The notes under the pieces were generated by a model. The model saw only the letters and a program-made list of their open reading frames with translations, was not told where the DNA came from and ran no database searches. From Sulfurimonas sp. (GTDB taxonomy: Bacteria; Campylobacterota; Campylobacteria; Campylobacterales; Sulfurimonadaceae): 9,231 nt of DNA. Below, piece by piece: positions 1 through 5,611 of the stretch (positions are counted from its first letter, which is position 1; every line of letters begins with the position of its first letter). The DNA lies in the NCBI GenBank assembly GCA_026988735.1, contig JALSKR010000237.1, positions 1 to 9,231 on the forward strand, given 5' to 3'. The translations under genes were made by a program, and so were the position numbers.

Positions 1-1
1 T

Positions 2-46
2 TTACAAGGAGTAGAAAATCTACATATTGACTTTTTTACCATTTAA
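2..46 (+). CDS. Possible 3' end of an upstream gene (partial)
   Basis: The frame starting at base 2 is open from the window edge to a TAA at 44-46 and would encode LQGVENLHIDFFTI. The residues look like ordinary protein, and the other two forward frames close earlier (TAG at 12-14, TGA at 28-30). Only 14 codons are visible, so this may be chance. No family can be named from so little. Confidence 0.25.
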   Translation, partial: LQGVENLHIDFFTI

Positions 47-80
47 GAACAATGATTTAATTTTTAAAATATAAATATTT

Positions 81-89
81 TGCTACACT
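81..89 (+). promoter_or_regulatory. Extended -10 promoter of amt
   Basis: TG-C-TACACT (TG at 81-82, hexamer 84-89) sits after AT-rich, T-tract DNA (60-80). This is the usual layout of housekeeping promoters in Campylobacterota, where a clear -35 is often missing. Transcription would start near 96, giving a leader of about 20 nt. No nitrogen-type sigma-54 motif (GG-N10-GC) is seen. A TTGACT at 28-33 followed by AATGAT at 51-56 is a weaker alternative. Confidence 0.5.
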
Positions 90-116
90 CAACTTTTAAG
101 TTCAATTTAAAGGTTT

Positions 117-1295
117 ATGATGTCCGAAGTTGATTTCAAATACATAATAGATACATTCTTTACACTTTTTTCCATGGTTCTCATTATATTTATGGTTCCA
201 GGATTTGCTATGCTTGAAGCTGGACTTGTCCGAACAAAAAATGTTTCTTCAGTGCTTACAGTCAATACTATGATTTATGCTGTAGCATCCATGGCATTTT
301 TACTAGTAGGGTATTCTCTTGCTTTTGGCTCATGGGAAAATTCTTCTATGAGTATATGGGCAGCATTTTTGTTTCAGATGGCCTTTGTCGGAAAAACGAT
401 TAATATAATGAGTGGTGGTGTGAGTGAACGGGTAAAAATTATGCCGTTAATGATTTTTACAGTTATTATGGGGGCTGTGATTTATCCGCTTATTGTAAAT
501 ATTAGTTGGGGTGCCAATTTCTTGGCTGGAACTTTTTTGGAAATTAATATGCATGACTTAGCAGGTTCTACCGTTATACACTCAACTGGAGGTTGGGCAT
601 TACTTGCTGCAATTTTAATCATGGGACCTCGTAAAGGGAGATATAAAGATGGAAAAATAAAAGTAGTCCCTGCATCAAATGTGCCTCTTGTTGTGCTTGG
701 TGCGCTTCTTTTATGGATAGGATGGTTTGGTTTTAATGGGGGTAGTGTCGGTTCTATTTCTTCTGTCGAAAATGCTAATACGGTTGCTAGAACTATTATG
801 AATACAAATACGGCGGGTTTAGCGGGTGCAATTATTGCAGCTATTATCATGTATGCACGATATAAACTTTTAGACATAACAATGATTCTTAACGGGGCAC
901 TTGGTGGGCTTGTAGCTATTACAGCAGGACCTGATTTATATGACATGTACACACCTATACTTATAGGTGGAATCGGAGGAATTCTTGTTGTATTTGCCGT
1001 ACCAATATTTGATAAATTTAAACTTGATGACCCTGTTGGCGCACTTTCTGTGCATCTTATCAATGGTATATGGGGGACACTAGCAGTGGGGTTATTTGTT
1101 GAAAAAGTTTCATTACTCGCACAACTTAAAGGTGTTGTTATCATAGGAATTTTTGCTTTTGTGAGTTCTTTTGTTGTTATTTATATAATTAATAAATTAG
1201 TTGCATTTAGAGCAGAAGATGATGTTCAAGTTGAAGGACTTGATGTAAATGAAGTAGGAGTGGAAGCATACCCTGAATTCAAACGTGCAATTTAG
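117..1295 (+). CDS. amt: Ammonium transporter (Amt/MEP/Rh family)
   Basis: This is an inner-membrane channel that brings ammonium into the cell for assimilation. The 392 residues match the usual Amt length, with about 11 hydrophobic segments. The two pore histidines of the family are present: H155 in GSTVIHSTGG and H313 in SVHLINGIWG. Other family signatures are PGFAMLEAGLVR (28-39), GGVSERVK (100-107) and WFGFNGGSVG (203-212). The cytoplasmic tail ends GLDVNEVGVEAY, related to the family's GLD..EHGE.AY, but the His-Gly-Glu part is altered. The ribosome site AAGG at 110-113 is only 3 nt from ATG 117 and 6 nt from ATG 120, so the protein may really begin at the second Met. No PII gene (glnK), the common partner of amt, lies beside it. 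The next gene is tonB-like, 2 bp downstream. Confidence 0.95.
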   Translation: MMSEVDFKYIIDTFFTLFSMVLIIFMVPGFAMLEAGLVRTKNVSSVLTVNTMIYAVASMAFLLVGYSLAFGSWENSSMSIWAAFLFQMAFVGKTINIMSGGVSERVKIMPLMIFTVIMGAVIYPLIVNISWGANFLAGTFLEINMHDLAGSTVIHSTGGWALLAAILIMGPRKGRYKDGKIKVVPASNVPLVVLGALLLWIGWFGFNGGSVGSISSVENANTVARTIMNTNTAGLAGAIIAAIIMYARYKLLDITMILNGALGGLVAITAGPDLYDMYTPILIGGIGGILVVFAVPIFDKFKLDDPVGALSVHLINGIWGTLAVGLFVEKVSLLAQLKGVVIIGIFAFVSSFVVIYIINKLVAFRAEDDVQVEGLDVNEVGVEAYPEFKRAI

Positions 1296-1297
1296 AT

Positions 1298-2026
1298 ATG
1301 CTAAATCACTCAAAATCTCTTTTTCTTTCTCTTTTTGTTCATGCTTTGATTGTACTGAGCTTATTTGTTTTATATAAATATGTCTCTACATCAATTAAAC
1401 CTACTGAAAAAGAAACAAAAATTTGTGTTCATTTGAAGTATTTGACACAAAAAGTGACCGCTGAACAAAAAACTTTTATGCATAAAAAAATAATTTCCAA
1501 GCAAAAAAAAGTACAAAAAGTAGAACCATTTCATAAAAAAGTAATAAAAAAATTCGTTAAAGTAAAAAAAACTCCTGTAAAAAAGCCTGAAATTCTACAA
1601 AATAAAGTCCCTGTTAAAGAAGAAATCAAAGAAAAAGAAGCGGAAATTATAAAAAAAATTGCTACGCCTGCAGAGCAAAAGCCACAAAGAGAGAAAAAAA
1701 CTAAAATTGTTAAAAATGAAATTTTTGAAAAAAAGATAAGCGATAAAGAACAGTATATAAAAGAGAATCTGGCAAAAATTTACAACTTGATAAAAGAAAA
1801 CTTGTACTATCCTCGAACAGCTAGAAAACGTGGCATAGAAGGTTCTGTTACAGTTCGTTTTATTTTACACAAAGACGCAACTGTAACACAAATCACTACA
1901 ATATCTTCTAATAGCGGAATTTTAACACGCGCTGCAATTAAAACAATTGCCGAACTTTCAGGAAAATTTCCAAAACCCTCAAGTGAGTTAATGTTAAGTG
2001 TACCAATAAGATATTCTTTGCACTAA
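1298..2026 (+). CDS. tonB: TonB-family energy transducer
   Basis: The product probably spans the periplasm and passes inner-membrane proton-motive force to outer-membrane TonB-dependent receptors. It has the three expected parts. A short N-terminal anchor (about 7-28) carries the SxxxH motif (S11, H15) known in TonB to matter for coupling to ExbB/ExbD. A long Lys/Glu/Pro-rich spacer (about 32-150) follows. The C-terminal TonB domain (about 158-242) has YPRTARKRGIEGSVTVRF at 171-188 and ends in SVPIRYSL. The 242 residues are normal for TonB. It starts 2 bp after the amt stop with no recognisable Shine-Dalgarno site, so translation is probably coupled to amt. No exbB or exbD is in the window. 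The spacer is encoded by very A-rich DNA with three runs of eight A. The family assignment is firm, but which receptor it serves is unknown. Confidence 0.9.
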   Translation: MLNHSKSLFLSLFVHALIVLSLFVLYKYVSTSIKPTEKETKICVHLKYLTQKVTAEQKTFMHKKIISKQKKVQKVEPFHKKVIKKFVKVKKTPVKKPEILQNKVPVKEEIKEKEAEIIKKIATPAEQKPQREKKTKIVKNEIFEKKISDKEQYIKENLAKIYNLIKENLYYPRTARKRGIEGSVTVRFILHKDATVTQITTISSNSGILTRAAIKTIAELSGKFPKPSSELMLSVPIRYSLH

Positions 2027-2027
2027 T

Positions 2028-2198
2028 TTAGTCAATAGGCTTAAAGTATTCTTTTTCTGCACCACAACTTGGGCATCGCCAATTTTCAGGAAGATCTTCA
2101 AAAGCAGTTCCGGGCGCAATACCACTTTTTTCGTCACCGATTTTAGGATCATATATATGACCACAAAATACACATTTATATTTTTGTAAATTTTTCAT
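2028..2198 (-). CDS. Rubredoxin
   Basis: This small gene (56 residues, reading from 2198 down to a TAA at 2030-2028) encodes a one-iron electron carrier of the cytoplasm. The four iron-binding cysteines sit in the two canonical knuckles: C9-VF-C12-G and C42-PS-C45-G. The linking sequence, [18 protein letters not shown] (14-31) then [17 protein letters not shown], is typical of the family. The start is fixed by a perfect AAGGAG ribosome site (2210-2205), 6 nt before the ATG. The gene converges on tonB with one base between the two stop codons, so the mRNAs must overlap. Rubredoxins of anaerobes and microaerophiles often pass electrons to rubrerythrin or superoxide reductase, but the partner here is not visible. 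Confidence 0.96.
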   Translation of the reverse strand: MKNLQKYKCVFCGHIYDPKIGDEKSGIAPGTAFEDLPENWRCPSCGAEKEYFKPID

Positions 2199-2204
2199 AC
2201 TTAA

Positions 2205-2222
2205 CTCCTTGGTATAATTATA
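2205..2222 (-). promoter_or_regulatory. Rubredoxin -10 element and ribosome binding site
   Basis: On the minus strand a perfect TATAAT lies at 2222-2217, followed by AAGGAG at 2210-2205 and the ATG at 2198. Transcription would start near 2210, so the leader would be about 12 nt and consist almost only of the ribosome site. No good -35 is seen. The -10 is half of the 10-bp palindrome TATAATTATA (2213-2222), so an identical hexamer faces the other way. Confidence 0.5.
2210..2218 (+). promoter_or_regulatory. Possible second + strand extended -10 element
   Basis: TG-G-TATAAT (TG 2210-2211, hexamer 2213-2218) reads on the + strand from inside the rubredoxin leader and overlaps the minus-strand -10. 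A start near 2225 would give the trpG unit a leader about 57 nt longer than the promoter at 2246-2275. There is no -35, so this may be a by-product of the palindrome. Confidence 0.25.
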
Positions 2223-2245
2223 TCTTATTTTTATTGGATAATATG

Positions 2246-2275
2246 TTGAGAAGTCAGAGTAATTTTTGATATAAT
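2246..2275 (+). promoter_or_regulatory. Strong promoter of the trpG unit
   Basis: TTGAGA (2246-2251, one mismatch to TTGACA) is separated by 18 nt from a perfect TATAAT (2270-2275). An extended TG at 2267-2268 precedes the hexamer. This is the best-formed promoter in the window. Transcription would start near 2282, about 139 nt before the trpG start codon, which leaves room for a regulatory leader. Confidence 0.65.
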
Positions 2276-2278
2276 GCT

Positions 2279-2371
2279 ATGATAATTACTAAACCCATAA
2301 GTGTATACCTAGTGAGTGAATTTCACTCTGAGGTTAGGAATAGGTTAGGAAAAGAAAAATATAATTTATGA
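2279..2371 (+). other. Small open frame in the trpG leader (30 codons)
   Basis: ATG 2279 opens a 30-codon frame, MIITKPISVYLVSEFHSEVR and ten more residues, closing at TGA 2369-2371. That stop overlaps (ATGA) the ATG of an 11-codon frame at 2368-2403, MSFNKSPENRA. Neither start has a Shine-Dalgarno site at a proper distance, and ATG 2279 lies just before the start predicted for the main promoter. The pair may be leader peptides, a gene remnant or chance. I do not recognise either peptide. Confidence 0.15.
2331..2351 (+). repeat. Two direct copies of AGGTTAGGAA, 11-bp period
   Basis: Perfect 10-bp copies at 2331-2340 and 2342-2351 are separated by one T, so they lie about one helical turn apart. 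They could bind a protein side by side on the DNA, or act in the trpG leader RNA. They lie downstream of the predicted transcription start. Confidence 0.5.
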
Positions 2372-2381
2372 GTTTTAATAA

Positions 2382-2401
2382 AAGCCCTGAAAATAGGGCT
2401 T
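2382..2401 (-). terminator. Hairpin before trpG, terminator-like on the minus strand
   Basis: AAGCCCT (2382-2388) and AGGGCTT (2395-2401) form a 7-bp stem with a 6-nt loop. On the + strand an A-rich stretch and the ribosome site follow, so it does not look like a terminator there. On the minus strand the stem is followed by TTTTATT, which could stop antisense transcription coming from trpG towards the rubredoxin promoter. It may equally be a translation-control hairpin for trpG. Confidence 0.35.
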
Positions 2402-2420
2402 AAATAGGGGTTGAAAGTAT

Positions 2421-2987
2421 ATGATATTAATGATAGATAATTATGATAGTTTTACATACAATATTGTGCAGTATTGCAAAGAGCTTGGAGCCGATTTAAA
2501 AATTATACGCAATGATGAAATGAATGTACAAGAAATAGAAGCTCTACATCCTGAAAAAATCATCATTTCACCAGGACCTGCTTCACCTGATGAAGCAGGT
2601 ATAACTTTGGAAGTTATAAAATTTTTTCAAGACAAATTACCAATTCTAGGCATTTGTTTGGGACACCAGAGTATTGCACAGGTCTTTGGGGCTGATGTTG
2701 TTCGTGCAAAAAATATGATGCATGGTAAAACATCAAAGATAAAGCACTTTACATGTAAACTCTTTGATACATTGCCTGAAGAATTTACGGCAACACGCTA
2801 TCACTCTTTGATTGTTGATAAAAATACATTGCCCAAGAGTGTTGAGCCAACAGCATATAGTATGGACGATAATGAAATCATGGCTTTAAAGATTAAAAAT
2901 AAAGATATTTATGGTGTTCAGTTTCATCCTGAATCTATTATGAGTGAATTTGGGCATGAAATTATAGGAAACTTTTTGAAATTATGA
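2421..2987 (+). CDS. trpG: Glutamine amidotransferase, anthranilate / aminodeoxychorismate synthase component II
   Basis: This class I glutamine amidotransferase releases ammonia from glutamine and passes it to a chorismate-using partner: TrpE for tryptophan, PabB for folate. The 188 residues are full length. The start MILMIDNYDSFTYN matches the family, supporting ATG 2421 over ATG 2430. The oxyanion-loop PGP is at 51-53, the nucleophile is C79 in GICLGHQ, and the other triad members are H169 and E171 in GVQFHPES. HGKTS (101-105) and RYHSL (126-130) are also typical. It is not beside trpE, pabB or other trp genes, so it may serve both pathways, as stand-alone enzymes of this type do in some bacteria. 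TrpG and PabA cannot be told apart from sequence alone here. Its stop overlaps the next gene's start by ATGA. Confidence 0.93.
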   Translation: MILMIDNYDSFTYNIVQYCKELGADLKIIRNDEMNVQEIEALHPEKIIISPGPASPDEAGITLEVIKFFQDKLPILGICLGHQSIAQVFGADVVRAKNMMHGKTSKIKHFTCKLFDTLPEEFTATRYHSLIVDKNTLPKSVEPTAYSMDDNEIMALKIKNKDIYGVQFHPESIMSEFGHEIIGNFLKL

Positions 2988-4177
2988 AATATAGAATCAT
3001 CTTGTTCGTAATTCTTGGGTTAGATGCATTCATTCTGATTTTTCAAACTTCTCAAATTTCCATATCTCCCTCAGAAGCAGCCCTTTTATATGGTAATGCT
3101 TCTTTTTTACAACAACTCGTGAAACTTTCTTTGAAAGTTTTTGGACAAAATGATTTTGCGTTACGGTTTGTGATGATAGTATTTCATCTCTCAAGTGCAT
3201 GGCTTTTATATCTTATATCTGCACAATATCTAAAATTGCAAAGAAATCGACTGTGGCTTGTTTTAGTTTTTATACTGTTGCCTGGGGTTATTAGCGCTGC
3301 ACTTGTCGTCAGTCATGCAGGCTTTATTATTTTTGGACTCTTTTTATATATATATTTAAGTCAAAAATTGAACGATTACTTTATATGTGTATTGTTGTTT
3401 TTGTATACACTTTTAGATTCAGGATTCGCATATTTATTTTTAGGGCTTATGATATATTATCTGTTTCAAAAAAATAAAATATTATTTTTCTATAATGCTT
3501 TTCTTTTGGGATTATCCGTTTACATGTACGGTTTGAATATTTCAGGTGTTCCTAGCGGTCATTTTTTGGATACTATAGGCGTTTATAGTGCCATATTCAC
3601 ACCTATTATATTTATATATCTGTTTTATGTATTATATAGAGGGTATTTAAATGATGAAAATGATAAAATTTGGTATATAGCATCAACAGCTCTATTATTC
3701 TCTTTATTGTTGTCATTTAGGCAGCGTGTTGAAATTGAATTATTTGCTCCATATTTGATTCTTGCTTTGCCATTAACTGCAAAAACCTTTGCTAATTCAT
3801 ATAGAGTGAGATTGAAAAAATTTAGGAAAAAGTATAAAGCTATTTTTATATTGGCTTTTGTTTTTTTGATTTTTAATACATTAATTGTCCTATTTAATAA
3901 AGAACTTTATTTGATTTTGGATAATCCTAAAAAGCACTTCGCCTATAAGTTGCATATTGCAAAAGAATTAGCAAATAAACTTAAGGCAATGAATATACGA
4001 TGTGTAACAATCAATAATGACATGCAATTAAGATTGAGGTTCTATTCTATTGATAAATGTGATAAAAATATTTTAAAAGAAGTGAAATTAAATTCTCTGC
4101 AAACTAATAATGTAACTATTCGTTACAAAAATAGAATTTTATATAGAGCGAATGTTACAAAATTAAACAATAGATAA
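2984..4177 (+). CDS. Multi-pass membrane protein, GT-C glycosyltransferase-like
   Basis: I do not recognise a named family, but the layout resembles GT39/ArnT-type glycosyltransferases, which move sugars from lipid carriers in the membrane. It has an N-terminal membrane segment (about 3-21), then SPSEAALLYGNA (28-39). LVKLSLKVFGQNDFALRFVM (45-64) resembles the 'L..L...FG...FA.R' segment after the first loop of GT-C enzymes. About nine more hydrophobic segments follow up to 305. The C-terminal soluble part (about 306-397) has a core, VTINNDMQLRLRFYSI, like the end of such enzymes. The usual acidic pair of the first loop is reduced to one Glu (E31), and where a second Asp would be expected the sequence reads VSHAGF (108-113). 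It may have different chemistry or be inactive. The gene is translationally coupled to trpG through a 4-bp overlap and is visibly more AT-rich than aclBA. Confidence 0.75.
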   Translation: MKYRIILFVILGLDAFILIFQTSQISISPSEAALLYGNASFLQQLVKLSLKVFGQNDFALRFVMIVFHLSSAWLLYLISAQYLKLQRNRLWLVLVFILLPGVISAALVVSHAGFIIFGLFLYIYLSQKLNDYFICVLLFLYTLLDSGFAYLFLGLMIYYLFQKNKILFFYNAFLLGLSVYMYGLNISGVPSGHFLDTIGVYSAIFTPIIFIYLFYVLYRGYLNDENDKIWYIASTALLFSLLLSFRQRVEIELFAPYLILALPLTAKTFANSYRVRLKKFRKKYKAIFILAFVFLIFNTLIVLFNKELYLILDNPKKHFAYKLHIAKELANKLKAMNIRCVTINNDMQLRLRFYSIDKCDKNILKEVKLNSLQTNNVTIRYKNRILYRANVTKLNNR

Positions 4178-4205
4178 ATCTATTTAATAGTTAATATAAA
4201 CCAAA

Positions 4206-4248
4206 GATATTTGTTTAATACTTTATGCTAAAATAATCCACAAATATC
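4206..4248 (+). repeat. 9-bp inverted repeat bracketing the aclB -10
   Basis: GATATTTGT (4206-4214) and its exact reverse complement ACAAATATC (4240-4248) are separated by 25 bp. The TGnTAAAAT promoter core (4226-4234) lies in the middle. The arm centres are 34 bp apart, close to three helical turns. Because the left arm lies upstream of the predicted start (about 4241), the pair cannot form an RNA hairpin, so a protein-binding operator or chance is likelier. Confidence 0.4.
4226..4234 (+). promoter_or_regulatory. Extended -10 promoter of aclBA
   Basis: TG-C-TAAAAT (TG 4226-4227, hexamer 4229-4234) lies 30 nt upstream of aclB. Transcription would start near 4241, leaving a leader of about 24 nt that carries AGGGAG (4254-4259), 5 nt before the start codon. 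No -35 stands out, as is common in this phylum. The preceding gene ends at 4177 with only a weak AT-rich palindrome after it (ATAGAT/ATCTAT near 4170-4183), so some readthrough from trpG is possible. Confidence 0.55.
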
Positions 4249-4264
4249 AAAATAGGGAGTTTCT

Positions 4265-5602
4265 ATGGCTCAAAAAGCGATACGAGAATATGACGCGAAG
4301 TCAATTTTAGCAAAACATTGGAATAAATACTTTCCAGATTTCAGTTATGCATACGAGACGGTTTTAGTAACATTAGGTGCTGAACTACTTGAAGCTGCAA
4401 AAGCAAAACCATGGTTAAAAGAAAAATCATTAGTTGTAAAACCAGATATGCTATTTGGTAAACGCGGTAAAAATAATTTAGTACTTTTTAAAGATCAAAA
4501 ACCGGGTGATGTTACTTTAGAAAAAGCAGCAGCATGGATTGATGAAAAAACAAAAGAAGAACAATCAGTCTATTTTTCATTTGATGGAGATACTCCTACA
4601 GGCGAACCAAAGATAGATAGATTAACTCACTTTATTGTTGAGCCATTTACTCCACATGATCAATCAGAAGAGTATTATATTTCTGCAACAGTTGTTGGTG
4701 ACGAAGATGTTCTTTATTTGTCAGCAGAAGGCGGAATGGAAGTTGAAGAAGGCTGGGATGAAAAAGTTACAGAATTAGCGTTTTCAATTACAGCAACTGA
4801 AGAAGAAATTGTTCAAAAAGTCAAAGAAAATATTCCTGCAGATGTTAAACCGGAAGATAAAGAAAATTTTGCCAAATTTGCAATTGGTTTTTTTAAAGCA
4901 TATCGTGAACTGAATTTTGCATATCTTGAAATTAATCCTTTTGTAATGCAAGGAACTAAAATTGAGCTTTTAGATATGGTTGCAAAGCTTGATGATACAG
5001 CTGGTTTCATGATGGTTGAAGAGTGGGGTGATATTGAATACCCTACTGCTTTTGGTATGGAAGCAAAATCTCCAGAAGTTGAAGCAATTGAGGAAGCAGA
5101 TGCAAAAACAGGTGCTTCACTTAAGCTTACATTACTGAAGCCTGAAGCTAGAATTTGGACTATGGTTGCTGGTGGCGGTGCTTCAGTTGTTTATGCTGAT
5201 ACTATAGCCGATTTCGCAGGTATTGAAGATTTAGCTAACTATGGTGAGTATTCAGGTGGTCCAACTACAGGTGAAACAAAATTTTATGCAGAAACATTAC
5301 TTGACTTAATGACTAGAGAAAAAGACCCTCAAGGTCGTGATAAAATTTTAATTATTGGTGGAGCTATTGCTAACTTTACTGATGTCGCAAAAACATTTAC
5401 AGGTATTATTCAGGCATTTGAAGAATATGCTGATAAAATGAAAGATGTAGGCATTAAAATCTATGTTCGTCGTGGTGGGCCAAACTATGAAAAAGGTCTC
5501 AAAGACATTAAAGAAGCTGCCGATAGATTAGGTTTAAGTATTGAAGTTTATGGACCAGAAACACATGTAACAGACATAGTGCGTATGGCATTAGAAAAGT
5601 AA
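4265..5602 (+). CDS. aclB: ATP-citrate lyase, beta subunit
   Basis: With AclA it cleaves citrate using CoA and ATP into acetyl-CoA, oxaloacetate, ADP and phosphate, the citrate-cleaving step of the reductive TCA cycle. The 445 residues correspond to the N-terminal part of the single-chain eukaryotic enzyme. An ATP-grasp region (about 1-245) has VVKPDMLFGKRGK (57-69), FIVEPF (123-128) and YLEINPFV (220-227), as in the beta subunit of succinyl-CoA synthetase. The citrate-binding region (about 255-445) has GGGASVVYADTI (303-314), NYGEYSGGPTTGE (325-337), GGAIANFTDVA (365-375) and VRRGGPNYEKGL (401-412), where the family's citrate-contacting arginines lie. ATG 4265 has AGGGAG 5 nt upstream, and the opening AQKAIREYDAK matches the family start. 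aclA follows after 9 bp. No key residue appears lost. Confidence 0.97.
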   Translation: MAQKAIREYDAKSILAKHWNKYFPDFSYAYETVLVTLGAELLEAAKAKPWLKEKSLVVKPDMLFGKRGKNNLVLFKDQKPGDVTLEKAAAWIDEKTKEEQSVYFSFDGDTPTGEPKIDRLTHFIVEPFTPHDQSEEYYISATVVGDEDVLYLSAEGGMEVEEGWDEKVTELAFSITATEEEIVQKVKENIPADVKPEDKENFAKFAIGFFKAYRELNFAYLEINPFVMQGTKIELLDMVAKLDDTAGFMMVEEWGDIEYPTAFGMEAKSPEVEAIEEADAKTGASLKLTLLKPEARIWTMVAGGGASVVYADTIADFAGIEDLANYGEYSGGPTTGETKFYAETLLDLMTREKDPQGRDKILIIGGAIANFTDVAKTFTGIIQAFEEYADKMKDVGIKIYVRRGGPNYEKGLKDIKEAADRLGLSIEVYGPETHVTDIVRMALEK

Positions 5603-5611
5603 GGAGAAGAG

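Larger units (their letters stand above)
2282..2420 (+). promoter_or_regulatory. Structured 5' leader of trpG
   Basis: The leader holds four visible elements. A hairpin GAGTGA-ATT-TCACTC (2314-2328) can be extended by ACCT/AGGT (2307-2310 with 2331-2334) across an internal loop. Two direct copies of AGGTTAGGAA lie at 2331-2340 and 2342-2351. A 7-bp hairpin AAGCCCT/AGGGCTT (2382-2401) follows. The ribosome site AGGGG (2406-2410) lies 10 nt before ATG 2421. GGGTT (2408-2412) could pair with AACCC (2292-2296) near the transcript's 5' end, and CCCT (2385-2388) could pair with either AGGG, so alternative folds could hide or free the ribosome site. I recognise no known riboswitch class, and no Trp codons suggest classical trp attenuation. 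A regulatory role is inferred from length and folding only. Confidence 0.4.

Noticed and set aside
11..36. Terminator of an upstream gene (GTAGA-AAA-TCTAC then TTTTTT)
   Set aside because: The stem is only 5 bp and 7 nt separate it from the T run, and it may lie within the possible upstream coding end.
482..1144. A 220-codon open frame on the minus strand inside amt
   Set aside because: It runs antisense to a well-supported Amt gene, its translation is low-complexity Ser/Pro/Thr/Ile, and it has no family motifs. It is a shadow of the real frame.
2331..2351. Start of a CRISPR or tandem-repeat array
   Set aside because: Only two 10-bp copies are present with a single base between them, with no spacers and no cas genes.
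2368..2403. Classical trp attenuator leader peptide
   Set aside because: The 11-codon frame has no Trp codon and the following hairpin lacks a U tract on the coding strand, so trp-type attenuation is not supported.
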